Both the position numbers and the translations under genes were made by a program. The notes under the pieces are model-generated. The model had not been told where the DNA came from and did not search any database. It was given only the letters and a program-made list of their open reading frames with translations. Shown in pieces: positions 1 to 13,100 of a DNA stretch of 64,000 nt. Position 1 is the stretch's first letter; each line of letters begins with the position of its first letter. The DNA comes from Owenia fusiformis. Taxonomy: Eukaryota; Annelida; Polychaeta; Sabellida; Oweniidae. The stretch lies in contig CAIIXF020000001.1 in NCBI GenBank assembly GCA_903813345.2, positions 56,158,270-56,222,269 of the forward strand, written 5' to 3'.

Positions 1-1057
1 GGCCAATAATGCTATGTAGCCTTGGCCCCTCACAATCTATGTAAATAATTGTGTTGAATTATATAGAAATAAATAACAATAACCTATAAAAAAATGGTTG
101 CTGAATTTCAAAATGGCCGACATTTTTCCTGAAAAATGTAATCTTTGATAACTCAAATACCAGTGGACATATTTGGTTCAAATTCCTAAAGATAAAGGGG
201 CTCTGTTCAAGTTGTAATTCTTAAGATGGTCGCTATTTATTGAAATGGCCGCCATTTATGGTAAAAATATAGGTACAAAAATTTCCAATTAACATGCGTG
301 ACATATACGGGATTCGCGTGACAAATCCGTACAAATTGCGTTAGTTTTTTTCTGACGTTCGTATTTTTACCGTATCGTAAACATATTTTGAAAAATTTCC
401 TACAGAAATATTTTTGCTTGACAATTACCAGGTAAAATGCGTAAACTGGCGTGACTTCAAATTCTTCAGCAAATGTGTGACAAATACGCAAATTGCGGGA
501 CAGTTGACAGGCCTGCAATGAGGTATGAATTTTGAAATACTGGTCGATTTCTAAATGCATTGGCTGCACAACTGTTATATATCAAAATTAAAAATTTTAA
601 ATATCGTTTTTGTCATTCTCTATTTAACTTGGACCACAATTTTTGATATTGATAGGCCTAAATTGACATCAAAATCCTCTATAACTTACAGACACATAGT
701 TTACTAAATAAATACCCTGAAGGAGGAAGCTTCAGCTTACTTTGATTGGTTCAAAATGATGTTATTACTTTTTGATATAAACGAAATGGGTGGCACTATT
801 CTGCCATGGATGGAAGTCATGTCAGTTCAACGTCAGTAATGCATGCCATCTATCATCTCAGTCCCAGTTCTGTCAACTTAGTATCCATAAAAGTCTTAGC
901 TTTATCAAAGTGTAAGCCAATGTCAAATCTTAAGAGGATCACCTCTTTCAAAATATGGCTTCTCTGAAGATCATATGTCTGTTCTCAGAATGCAACGCCA
1001 ATCCGGATGATGTAACACCAGAGATTACCAAGAAACATAATGATGTTTTTTAAAATC

Positions 1058-1265
1058 CATTGATCTCCCCAGCATTAAAGCAAGTGGGTGCAGCACCCAC
1101 CAGAGATTTTAAAAACAGGCTTGCACCCACCTGAAAATCTATTTGAACCCACTTGAGAATGAGAAAATCATGAAAAATGGGCATATTTTGACCAATTTTG
1201 GTCTGAATTGTGGGAATGAGAATTTTGCACCCATTTGAGAAAAAATCCTGTGGAGGACACTAGAC
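1058..1265 (+). mobile_element. Diverged MITE copy, same family as 25329-25512
   Basis: The segment starts with 'cattgatctccccagcatta' and runs parallel to the copy at 25329-25512, sharing 'gcaagtgggtgcagca', 'gcatattttgaccaattttg' and other blocks. Its right end is degraded, so the terminal inverted repeat visible in the other copy is not intact here. The right boundary is approximate. Confidence 0.6.
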
Positions 1266-1657
1266 ATCCTATAAAAACAATAAACTGACAGGTGAACAAC
1301 ACACCAATATCAATCTTCATTATTCAGTTATTAGACTGAAAATGCAGTTACTCTTTTGACATCCGTTTTGGACTCCCATTATTGTTTGGTCATAATCCCT
1401 GAGTTGGTGTACATTTCACCTTATTTTTGAACTTCAGTTGAGTATCAATACTCTTAGCTTTATTTTGGTACTTAAAACATGGTCAGAATCGCTTACTAAA
1501 CGCAGATATTGAGCTTGAAGCACAAATTTCCTACTTTTTTGGCCAAAACTCAGCTCATGGACATGACCTCATATCTATTTATAGATCGCCAATAAATGTT
1601 AAAATGTTAAAACTGTTTTTTCTGACAAGTTACAAAAATATGAAAGTTGATTAAACA

Positions 1658-2816
1658 CAGTGCGTGAAATAAGGATTTTTTTAACCTAGACATTTTGGCA
1701 GGCCAGCCAGATTTAAACCAGCCATATCATTTTTTCTCAGGCCAATTTTTTGCAGCCTGTTTCTTACTTCTCTGGCCAAAAATTTCATTTTCCATATTTC
1801 TCCACAACCACTCTAAAATGAGATTTAGTTTAGTACAATATTAACAAAGTAAAACTAATTCCATTGCATGTCATGTATCATTCACTATACTGTACTTGAT
1901 GACTTAACCAACAGCCTGGGTGTGTTGATTCCCCCCTAGATTCACCTTACAAAAACATGAGGAACATGTACATATTGATCAAACTAAATTGTACTGATTT
2001 TGGTCGGTTTAGAATTGCTCTCAGAAGCTTCAAGGTATTCAAAAACACATAGACTACTATGTACACAGACTCCACTAGCAGACTAAAATTCAAGGTATAT
2101 ATTAGAGGTTTCACGGTCCAAATAAATTTCGGTACGGTACGGAACGGTACAAATGGTCTCGGGACACGATACTTTGGAGACAGGACGGGACAGAACATTA
2201 AAAATGATACAATGTCTGATGATGACAGTTTCACTTTCAGTTTCACTTTTCAAAATCATATTCAGAAATACGTCAATTAAAATCGAATATAAAGCATCTG
2301 CCGTGAATGTGATCGGCATTTCACATAGTCTGCATGGTGAACTATCACCAATTCGTTTACCTTGTGATATCGGAGTCCCAAAATACTTCCAAACTGCCGA
2401 CTTTTTGGACTTAGATGCCGGCTCGATTTTTCAATTTCTTTTCTACATCCGGCATACTGATAATGCACTCAATTTGCGAACGACGATGAAGAAATGAGTC
2501 ATCCATAGCCAATCAAAATCACCGTAATTTCAACAAACAACAACAGCCAATTAAAAGTCACGTTATATCTTGGGCTTCAGTATGAAAACAAAAATATTTG
2601 AAATTTTTTTAAATGTTCAACAAAAGTCATGGAATAAGCCGAAATCGCGGGGAATTCGGAGGATTTCCGGACTGAAATGTGAGTTCTATTCATGGGCAAT
2701 CTAACGAATGCCACAAATGTCTGGCAGGCCAAAATGTCTGGGTGTTTTTATCAAAACAAGCCATCTATAATTTTGTCAGGCCAATGGCCGATGTCGGACG
2801 TCTATTTCGCGCACTG
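1658..2816. mobile_element. Non-autonomous hAT-like DNA transposon
   Basis: The ends are inverted repeats of the form CAGTGCG(T/C)GAAATA: left from 1658, right ending at 2816 as TATTTCGCGCACTG. Further in, 'gacattttggcaggcca' near 1689 pairs with 'tggcaggccaaaatgtc' near 2730. The insertion is flanked by a perfect direct repeat TAAACA (1652-1657 and 2817-2822). A CAGTG-type end suggests hAT, although hAT normally makes 8-bp duplications, so the family is tentative. No transposase was recognised; the short open frames inside show no family resemblance. Confidence 0.6.
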
Positions 2817-3162
2817 TAAACATATAATATCTCTGATCAAAGCATGGGCATTCAATATCTATTGAGAGCCCATGATCAAAGTCCGCGGCATGAGATTATT
2901 TAGAAAAAAATTATTTAGAATTTTCTTTTTTCTAAGTAACTGGAGTTCATTCTATTATATTTGATATTAGATAGATGGTGCTGACTGTGGAACATTCATC
3001 TGATCAGACCTTAACCGGAAACTACGGAATCTGGGCATTAATCTTTCCGTTCTGAAAATTTGAAACAATTGTCCTGGTAAATCTCTGTTTACAGCATTAT
3101 AAACTGATATCCTGTAACCAGTCAAACTAAATTATGACGAAAACATTACAGGGCAAATATTC

Positions 3163-3558
3163 TTATCGCATCTTACTACCCCTTTAGATTGTGGTCGTAC
3201 GCCCGATTCATTGGTAAGCCTGTCTTTCTACAATGTCGGAGAATGAACTACGCATTGCACTATTAAATGACCTACCTCGATACATTCCAGAGTATTTTAG
3301 AATTCTTTTTATGTTGTTAGATCCCCAATTGTATGGGTTTATCGGCAGAACAAAGATATTTTCGTTTTTACATTGGAAATATGTCTGCAACATTCCGACA
3401 TAACAACATAAAAAGAATTCTAAAATACTCTGGAATGTATCGAGGTAGGTCATTTAATAGTGCAATGCGTAGTTCATTCTCCAACATTGAAGAAAGACAG
3501 GCTTACCAATAAATCGGGCGTACGACCACAATCTAAAGTGGTCGGTAGGATACGATAA
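3163..3558. mobile_element. Hairpin MITE with 9-bp target duplication (Mutator-like)
   Basis: A 396-bp element is made almost entirely of two inverted arms of roughly 160 bp. For example 'tggaatgtatcgaggtaggt' at 3430 is the reverse complement of 'acctacctcgatacattcca' at 3270. It is bounded by a perfect 9-bp direct repeat CAAATATTC at 3154-3162 and 3559-3567. Long inverted repeats with a 9-bp duplication are the hallmark of Mutator-like elements. No coding capacity. The spacer is about 80 bp. Confidence 0.75.
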
Positions 3559-3887
3559 CAAATATTCTATTGATCACTCGATGCATGAGGGATGGTAAAG
3601 GTCAGAACGAGGGTCATATTTTAAGTGGGCATTCTTTGGATGTACTATTTTTGGCTTCAAGTCTGATGTTCTCATTCATTCATTGAGCCTACTACCAATT
3701 GGAACTGGATTTGGCTCATTATATTGAATAGATCTGTAAAAGACATGATAATATTTGAGGATTTGTTGTCTAAAAATAATTCTAATTTTTGGGGTTTCAA
3801 ATTAGCTACTACTGAGCCATGTAATGGTGTTATCTGTCTGTCTTATACATTTTAGATTGTTTAATATATTATGTGCAATAATCTCAC

Positions 3888-3961
3888 CGTTTAAAACCTT
3901 CTAAATCTTTCTTTAAATCATCATTTTCATCAACGTCTGCAATATTTTCTTCTTTTTCCAT
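3888..3961 (-). CDS. Putative first coding exon of a divergent gene
   Basis: Reading leftwards from an ATG at 3961-3959 there is an open frame of 24 codons plus two bases, ending at a good donor (AAACG|GTGAGA). It begins MEKEENIADVDENDD and continues with Lys/Asp/Glu-rich residues: a strongly acidic, hydrophilic N-terminus with coding-like composition in an otherwise non-coding region. A CTTCCGG motif on the + strand (3964-3970; CCGGAAG on the coding strand) sits just upstream of the ATG and matches an ETS-type core-promoter site. I do not recognise the family and could not find the next exon (it needs an acceptor completing a CG- codon). It could be a chance frame in an AT-rich region. Confidence 0.4.
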
Positions 3962-4172
3962 TGCTTCCGGTTTGTCAACTCTCGTTTGAAAATGACTTGC
4001 GAGACTTCATTAATTTACATCTAGATCTATATTCCTGAGTGCTGCATTAATTGATACTGCAATTTATTTTACTTTCAAACATTGCTGAGATTATATGTGC
4101 ATAAGATACATTTTTTCATCACAATACAGAAATTTGACCTTCAAATATTGACCTCGACCTGTCAGTGTCAAC
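3962..4172. promoter_or_regulatory. Putative head-to-head promoter between NAPRT and a divergent gene
   Basis: About 210 bp separate the NAPRT ATG from the ATG of the putative divergent exon. The interval contains an ETS-like CCGGAAG (- strand, 3964-3970) and two TGACCT half-sites in direct orientation 8 bp apart (4135-4140 and 4149-4154), followed by CGACCT. TGACCT is the reverse complement of the nuclear-receptor half-site AGGTCA. There is no clear TATA box at a fixed distance. The assignment is inferred from position and motifs alone. Confidence 0.35.
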
Positions 4173-7100
4173 ATGGCTTCAGCTTACAAACAAGTACCCG
4201 GGAGATTGGAGACAAATCGCGATCAGAATGGAGTTATTCAGCCTCTGCTTACTGGTAAATACTTTAGAATAGATTATGTATCTTATGTGAAGATAAGTCC
4301 TTTGGAAATGGATACTCCGGGAAGCTATTGGAGTTTGAAATCTTGGTTTGAAATTCTTTGACTTTGATTTGAAGTTCTCAGATGTGAAACTTTGGGGAAT
4401 CCTTGAAGGAGGGGTTAACTTTTCCATGTTATAAATTTCTTGCTGTTAGCTCTATACATGGGCTTACCCTTAGAAATGCTGCAACTGTAGACTGTATGAT
4501 TTCTGCGTTCATACCAATTTTGTATTTTTGCACTGTACTGTAAATAAATTATTTTGAATTCCAATAGGCAAAATATTTCATGGACATACGTATATAATAA
4601 TAGTTGGGAGGTTTCTTCAAGTATATCGTTGTTACGGAAATGACGTCACATAACATTGAATTTCCACAAAAGCGGGCTACGAGTATTACGTCATCAATAT
4701 ACGTTGGTTGATATGGACATTCATTGTGACATTTGTTTTGGGGGATTCCTGACAACAGCCAAACACTTTCACTTTCGTTATTAGAGCACTCTGACATTTG
4801 ATTGGAAATCGAAAGAGCGTTTATTTACCCTGCGTGCAGAGTCTAGTTAAACTACACTCTGCCTAGTAGAGACCATATTGCAGTTTAGTAGCCCCGCCCC
4901 CACGACGAGTACCGGTGACAGTTTGGGTAATAAATCACTTTTGACCTACGTGCTGACCTTTCTTCCACCAATCAGCGAGCTTGAAGAAACATACACCAAA
5001 TGCGTTCTAATTAAATATGTGCATGTCATTGGTCAATTCCGGGCTCAACGATGACGTCAGAATGAATGACCATACATAGAACGTCGGTCAAATTTGGCCG
5101 ACGAACACTGATTGGCGCAGTGAGTTCACAGGTTTATTTTAGTTTGAAAGAGTGAAGACGAAGCTCTCTTTTAAGAAGTGAAGTCAAACGAATGCAAAGG
5201 GTTGCATTTATTACATTTATTAAATGAAAAGGAATCAAATTAATGGTTATCATCAAAAAATAGTTTTTAACGTTTTCTAAGGCCTAGATAGTTATATACA
5301 TCCTTTAATAATTAAGATCATATTGGGACAAACATATTTCACATAATAACTGGAGATCAAAAAGAATTGACTCCAAAGTAGCGCTGGGTTCAAAATTAAA
5401 TTTCTTTCTCAAGTTCATGAATTTTAATATGGGAAGATCCTCGTAATGACACTATTAAAACTCTGATTGTCAAAGTCATTAGGGGAGGGGAGCTCCGCCT
5501 TTATATATCCTAGTCTATATTCCATGATGGTGAAATTCCTTGCAATCTAATTGGTCCATGTGACTTAAATATATCCTGTATTACGCACACTCAACTTAGC
5601 GCTGGATACAGAGTGAAAAATGACTTCATAGTTGGGATATGGTTCAGTATCCCAACGCCACAGATTTCCATCCAGGATATGACTATTACTGAAAAATTTG
5701 ATGGCGATTAGTTTAAGCTGACGCGTGCTAATCTTTGCATTTTGCCATGTTTTAAATATCAGGCGATGATACTGTGATCATCACAATTTATAATTTGAGG
5801 ATAAAAACTCATTATCTGTAAATATAAGAAAACAATTTGAAGCATGCTGGTTGTTTTCTTTAACTAGTAAAAACCCAACATGGCAGACGAAAGTCGAAAA
5901 AACGTTTTGCTACACTGCACTTTCAGCTGATGAAATTGAAGAGAAAGGACATAAGATTAAACGTACTATATAATACAAAAAAAGTAAATAACAAGAATAA
6001 ATACATCGATCAAAACATCTATTAGAGGTGAGTAAGGTTGATCTGTCTGAATTTTCTCCGGCCAGGCCAACGAATCGAACTTAAAAATTGGAATAAAAAC
6101 GTTATTCAATGATTTCTCGTGAAATACAGAAAAAATCTGCAAGCGCCTCGTGAAATAGACTTTGTATTTGTCATCTTATAATTGCATAGATTCTTAATCA
6201 ATTACATGCCCATTGCTATATATGGTTACAGTGTTCCATATGAATCAAAGCCACAGTATAGGTAGATTGCCCATTTCATGTTTCTGTTATAATAATTACA
6301 TTCATTCAAAACCGCTTTATGGTTACAGGTCATTGAAGCTGCGATGTTATATTGGTTTCCTTCATCGGACTATTTTTTGATTTATAGCAGTTTTTGATAA
6401 AACACTTGGGGATTCCTTAGTGATAAATAAGCCTAATATTTATATTTTCTGAGGCTGTGTGCGATACTGCCTGCGTGGTATAGGAAAATGTGACAATTTA
6501 TATGTTTTATCGAGTTAGAAGGCGATATTAATAGTTGTAATTGGAAAATATATACCCCCCACTGAGGGACTGTGCATACATAGTATAGCTAAGTAGTAAT
6601 CAATATCCTTGAAAGAAGTGAACAACTTTTCATCAGGTAAAAAACCATTCACGAGTCAATCAATTTGCCTTCCTGAACAATATCAAATAATACAACTATA
6701 GTTTTCTACTCATATTTATTTTTATCTTAACTCGGTACAAACCCTTTTGACTAAAAATGACCTAATTTGGTACTGGTAAAGTATTCCTGATTTTTTTGTA
6801 TTCTTAAAATGTCGGGAAGTGGAACTTTTTTGCAAGTTTTTCAAGGTCTAAACTGGGTGCAGTTCAGAATTATCTTTACTTCTTGGGAAATATCTGAAAA
6901 CAATAATTTCTTTTAGCAATCAATTACTGGCGTTATTTGATACAATTGTCAGAGAATTCTTTTGATTCGTAAAGCAGAAATGCAAAAGACTTTTACTTAA
7001 GCTTCAAGGTATAATTTAAGATGTTTTAATGAGATCGTATTCAGTCCCAAGATTTTGAAGGTTTACTGAAAATAAGATAAGGCTAATAAGATAAGCCACA

Positions 7101-10100
7101 GTATAGGTAGATTGCCCATTTCATGTTTCTGTTATAATTAATAATTACATTCATTCAAAACTCCTTTATGGTAACAGGTCATCGAAGCTGCGATGTTTTA
7201 TTGGTTTCTTTATCGGACTTTTTTTTGATTTATAGCAGTTTTTGACACCCACCATTGACACCCACTAAAAATCTTAAAGATGTAAAAACAGTTGATAAAT
7301 GTAAAAACTCCATTAAGGATCACAATCTTAAGGTTAAAATGAGGAATTAAACAAGTTCATAGATGCAGTAAATGAGTTTAATGGTTGAAGAATTCAATTC
7401 AATCAAGTGACTTTTTATATGTTCTTTATAGTAACTACCAATTAAGCTAGCCTGACCAACATACTAGTGCTACATTAATATATCAAATAAGTGTCTGATG
7501 ATCTATTACATCATTCATTTTTCTATCAATTATTCAATAAGCTTTTATTAATTGGGTCTTTATATTCTTGTTGGAGCAGATTGAATGAAGATATGGTGGT
7601 ATACACTATGCACTTTACACTATACACTATGCAATATCCCTCATAGAAGCTAACGATAAAAGCTAGTAGTAATTATTCTGAAGTTCATTTATCAAAACTA
7701 AATCTCTACATGAATTACCACTTAATACTAGGTTATAGATTTACCAAGAAGTAATTCTTGAATATTCTTTTGTATCTGCACTGATTATAACATGCTTTAC
7801 ATATATATTTATATTGGATGGTATTGGAGGTCCAAGTATACCTGGAAATTATGGGAAATACAATAACCAATACTACTTGGCTTGAAATTTTCATATCTTG
7901 ACAGAAAATCTTTGAGAAATTGAAAGAAAGCAATTTATAATGAAGTTGAGGCTATAAGAGCGATGTAATAATGACAGGTTGGAATTAATGTGTAGAATTA
8001 TGCATACCTATAAATAGCATTATAGCTTTCTCTTGAACCAAATATTCTGAATGATATCAAGTAAGTTAAACAAAATTGAACCAAATATTATAGATATTTT
8101 TTAGGTAGGGATACATGTCAGAAATGTTACAACGCAATTAGCTTCACTTGTGCATTGGAACCCTTGTATCACCCCCCTCATAACCAATAAAAATAAATCA
8201 CGAGAAAGAGGAAGAAAAGAGCTTTAAAATGCTTTTTTATTTCAGGCTTCTAGCTCAATTTTGAGAGAAGTTGCATCAATTTTTGTAAAATCCAAAATAA
8301 ATCATACACCCCTGATATGTATAATGTGTATATAATGCCCATGAGCGTTTTGGGCATTGTTTTTATATATAAATGAATAGATATTTTGTAGGAATACCAA
8401 AAGTTATTATGTTTCTTTTTTAGATCTGTACCAAATTACAATGGCATATGCTTACTGGAAGTGTGGCAAGAAAGATGACATAGCTGTTTTTGATTTATTC
8501 TTCCGGAAGAATCCATTTCATGGAGAATTTACAATATTTGCTGGACTTGATGAATGCTTGAAATTTCTGAAGACATTTAGATATTCTCAAACAGGTAGGT
8601 GGCATATTGTCATAATTTTCAAGACAAAATTTCAATTTGATGATAAAAACCTATGGGTGAAATACAGTTTTCCTTTAACACAGTGGTATTCAGAGTCATA
8701 CTTATACTAAAGTCAGGGAGACATTCAGAAGATATTAGTATTACTTAATATAGTTAAAGAGCTATTTCATCGAAATTTGATATGAAAAATCCACACCCAT
8801 TGTAATAAATATGAATCAAATGAAAATCTTTCTTATTCTCTAGATATTGAATACCTCAAAGGTGTTTTATCCCCCACCACCGAACCAGAATTCTTTGACT
8901 ATCTGCTGGACATCTCACCTAAAGACATCATCCTCTACTCTATAGAAGAAGGGACAGTGGTGTTCCCTAAGGTTCCTTTAATACGGATAGAAGGCCCCTT
9001 ACCTATGGCACAGTTATTAGAAACTACACTACTTACACTGGTGAATTACTCAAGGTATGGCATACTGTACTCTTCACATTGATCTATCTCCCTTAATTGG
9101 AAAGATGGGGTGGGTTGATATGGGTTTTTTCATATTCTAGATTCTTTCAACAGCCATGTCATATTTTTTGAAGACCCCATGCTGCATTCTCAATACCTTG
9201 TACCTTATCGAAATCCCCCCCCCCCACTCCCATGCATGTGATAAATTCCCGGGGGGTTCACAATATACAAATTCAGTGTGTCCCCATACCAACCAAAATA
9301 AAGTCCCAACAGCCATACCAATTTTCCAAATACAGGATCAATGCCATACCAAATGTCCAAAGTAGAAAAAAGCTAATATTCAAACTGAAGAAGGCATTGA
9401 GAAGAAGGCAAATCTATGAAGAAAACGATCCAAAACAACTTCAAATTAATGTTGCAATCCTACGATGATGGGAAATTCATCTAGTAAATAAACACCTTAA
9501 TTAAAAAAGCAGACAAAAATATTTATGCAGACATACATTACCACATATTAGTAGTATCAGACCATTGCCATTGCCACGTCTCAAGTCATTATTTGGGGGG
9601 CATTCTCATACCAGCCTAAAATTTGGGTTCATCGCCATACCAAATGTCAAAAAAGGTACCCCATGTGCACTGAGGATCCCCGTCAAGGTTTATATGCAGT
9701 GAACCCCTGGGGTACATTCCCATGTCTGAAACATTTAGAAATGCAGTAAAGAGAAATTAGGATATGGACTCTAATTGCTACATGTATTGATTCAAATATT
9801 GATGAAGTATGCTCCAGTTGACCAGGTCTTCTACAAAAGCATGTTATTAGAAAGAATAAAATCAATGCAATTATCCCCCCTTTATTTGGCTTAATTACTG
9901 CACCTTTATTTATTTGTTTAGTTGTTTTTGCCTTGCAGCTAGTTTCTGATACCTTTAACTGAAAGTCAAAATGGTTATGTAGGCATGTGACAGAAAAAAA
10001 GAAAGTGTAATTCATAGCATTATATCATTTGTGGCATTTTGTAGAGTATAATTTGTCTCATGTTTGCTAGGTATTATAGAATGAAATATTTGTAGGTTTT

Positions 10101-13100
10101 GTTCCAGAGCATGACCTCTTACATTTCAACATACCGTCAGCTCAGTTCATTATTTATGTATCTACACATTTCCTTACTTTCAGATATGAGAAGTTAAACA
10201 TAACATTCTCCAGATTTTTATTTCAGAATGTGCACATATATTTACCCCCCTTACTGAGATTTTCAGTGCACTATTAGGTTAATAACCTAAAATGAACCTT
10301 ACCATCGCACCTCATGGTCTCCACATTCAGAATCTGTGCTCAATTCAAAACTTTTTCAGATACACTTGGTGTGTTCTGAGCTGACGATATTTTGACCCTT
10401 AAAACACCATCAAAAGCAACATTTTTACGAAATCTGAAAACTAAGTTTTCCAGACAAGAACCGAAAATGGTATGGTATGTTTAAATAGTTCAATTTATAT
10501 TGTACCATTAAGACATTACATTGTGTTTCAGTCTTGTAGCCACAAATGCTGCCAGGTTTAGAATGGCGGCAGGACCAGAGAAGTCTCTCCTGGAGTTTGG
10601 TTTACGCCGTGCCCAAGGGCCTGATGGGGGTCTCTCTGCCTCTAGGTATTGTTACATAGGAGGTGTGTAGTCTTTCTTTTTTCTGTTTTATGTAGGTATA
10701 CATACATGAATAAGTTTGTTTTGTTTTTTTTTGTTTTTTTTATTCCAGTTTTATTCATGACTATAACATACAGATCAATCGAACAATAAGGTATTTAATG
10801 TTGAATCTGGAAATACATACATGAATAAGTTAATTGATAATCATGTGCTGGTCTTAAAATGTATTTTTCTCAAGCATAGTATATACACATGATGGAAAAA
10901 AAGGAATGAAGTGTTACTTTTTGATATCACAAATATAGAGTATATCTCCCAATGATGTAAAAAGCATTTTCGTTTTTAGGTTTTGATGGTACGAGTAATG
11001 TCCTCGCAGGTAAACTGTTCAATATTCCAGTGAAAGGTACACACGCACATGCCTACGTCACAGCCTTTCAGTCTTTGGAAGAGCTGAAAGAAAGGGTGAA
11101 TATTTACATTAAAACCTATGTATTATGAGCACATTTCCAGTCAAATACTTTGAGTCATTTCTAATGGACTTTATTTTTCTGAAAGTTGACTTACAGGGTG
11201 TTCCAAAAGTAACAGGACTGGTGCTGGTATTTTGTTATGCACCAATTGTCTTCAAATTTTTACATAATGTACTTTCATGTATTGTAATTAAAACTGCAAA
11301 GTTTCAACAAAAAATACGAAACTGGGGTATAGTTATGGTTGCTATGGTTACATGACATCACAATACCCGGGGCAACATTCCGCGCAGAAAGTTTTACAGA
11401 CTTTAAATATTTTGTACATCCCATATCAAAGTTGAAATGCAACTGGTGGGAATTACATTTGCTTTACATCATTTTATATTCCTATGTACCCCCTACTTTA
11501 AAAAGTAGGTTCCTCTTTGGTCAGTACAAGAGTAGCACTCTGTATCCATAACTCAAACACACTAGTGAGCCCATTTGAGGACATCGCAGGGTTGCTTGGA
11601 CAACTTGGAGAAGGTCATTCTCACTTGGAGAAGGTCATTCTCATCTCCAAAGGTCTTACCACACTGATAAGCATTCTATTCTCCATATAAGTAAAAATTA
11701 GATGTTGCATGATCAGAAGAGTATGGTCCATGTTCTTAGACCTTAGACCTCGAGAACTAGCTCTTCTATAGGTGCAATGGTATTTAATGCTGCATGAATT
11801 CCTATAACAGGCAGGTTATCAAGGTGGATGACTTGCTTCAAATTGGGTCTTTTCATAAAACTCAACCGTGAATTGTGCAGGCTGTTATACAAAGTGATAT
11901 TCCAGGAAATTAAATAAATATTAATCATACTTGAATCTAAGTTATATTGCAAAATTGCAACAAATCAACTTATAAAACATACAAGAAATGTTGTACTGTA
12001 ATAGGTGAATTAGATACTTTCTTGAAGTTATACAAAAATGTTAGATATCACATTTTCATGAAAAAGTTGCCCCGGGTATTGTGATATCATGTAACTATAG
12101 TAACCATAACTCTACCCATATTTTATCATTTTTTCTGAAACTATACAATTTTAGTTGCAATACTCCAAAGTACAATTTTTGAAAATTTTGAGATCCTCGG
12201 TGCAGAATTGACAAAATGCCAGGACCAGTCCTGTTACTTTTGGAACACCCTGTATAGCAAGAAATGATTGAAAAAGACAAAAATGTCCACACTTAAAACA
12301 ACCTTGAAAACCAGTGTTTTGAGATAAAAAGAAATGTGTTGCGTCTATTTGCAACTGTACTCTCAAAACCTTGTCCCTTAAATCAAAGAATGTTTATTTT
12401 AGCATCACAATATTTTCCTGTTTTCTGATTAACTTTTTTGTAGCCATCTTTTCTTATAATTTTTGAATGATTTTTGTTCTAGCACTTGCGTAGAAAAGGA
12501 ACTGAGGAGTCAGTAGACTTTATAGAAATTGTAAAGTCTTGGTTGCATAAACTGACTAATGCCCTAGGTAAGTAATGCATAGACTTTCTTAATTATTGTA
12601 TTATCCAGAATAGCAGCATTCTCAAAATACAGGGCTCCAAAACTGTATCAATCTGCGGACTGCAGAGTTAAAATAAAGTACTCTGGATCTTGGGGTCTTG
12701 AGTTTGGAGGATGGAAAACAGGGGTTCCAAGAGTTCCTATACTAAGTGGAGTGATTTTTCGCCTCATTTTTTCAGTCACTCTGTATTTTAATGGACAAAA
12801 CAATTTAATAAGTCACTCAGCGCAAAGAATTGATCACTCCAAAAATTTGATATTTTTGTTAGAATTAAGGGATTGAAAAATGTGATCGCTCTGAAGATCT
12901 GAGTTTTTTGTCAACAACTTGGAATTTGTCACTTAATCTTGGAGCCTCTGAAAATGTAATGACTGACTGAGATTAGAGCAAGTGATTTATGTTTTTTTGT
13001 TTAAATAATCTGAGTTGTTTTTGTACATGTGCTTATAATTCTTGTTGTCTAATAGTTTTTTCACAAAACACAAGTTTTTCATATTAATTTGTTTCTTATA

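Larger units (their letters stand above)
1..3887. other. Gene-poor left flank with dispersed repeats
   Basis: I found no convincing coding exon between the left edge and the putative divergent exon at 3888. The stretch holds a diverged copy of a 184-bp MITE (about 1058-1265), a hAT-like element (1658-2816) and a hairpin MITE (3163-3558). Positions 100-250 contain fragments related to the dispersed repeat seen whole at 60479-60822 (the 'aaatggccg' and 'aatggccgcc' phrases). If the divergent gene at 3888-3961 is real, its second exon could lie here or beyond the left edge; no acceptor of the required phase with a convincing downstream frame was recognised. Confidence 0.5.

Noticed and set aside
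956-1054. 32-codon + strand frame starting MASLKIICLFSECNANPDD
   Set aside because: Coding-like composition but no splice sites, homologue or neighbour to support it.
2059-2497. Overlapping frames on both strands near 2050-2500
   Set aside because: They lie inside the hAT-like element 1658-2816, on both strands, with no transposase similarity.
6249-7245. Direct repeats as possible terminal repeats of a small retroelement
   Set aside because: No TG/CA ends, no flanking duplication and no recognisable internal priming sites.
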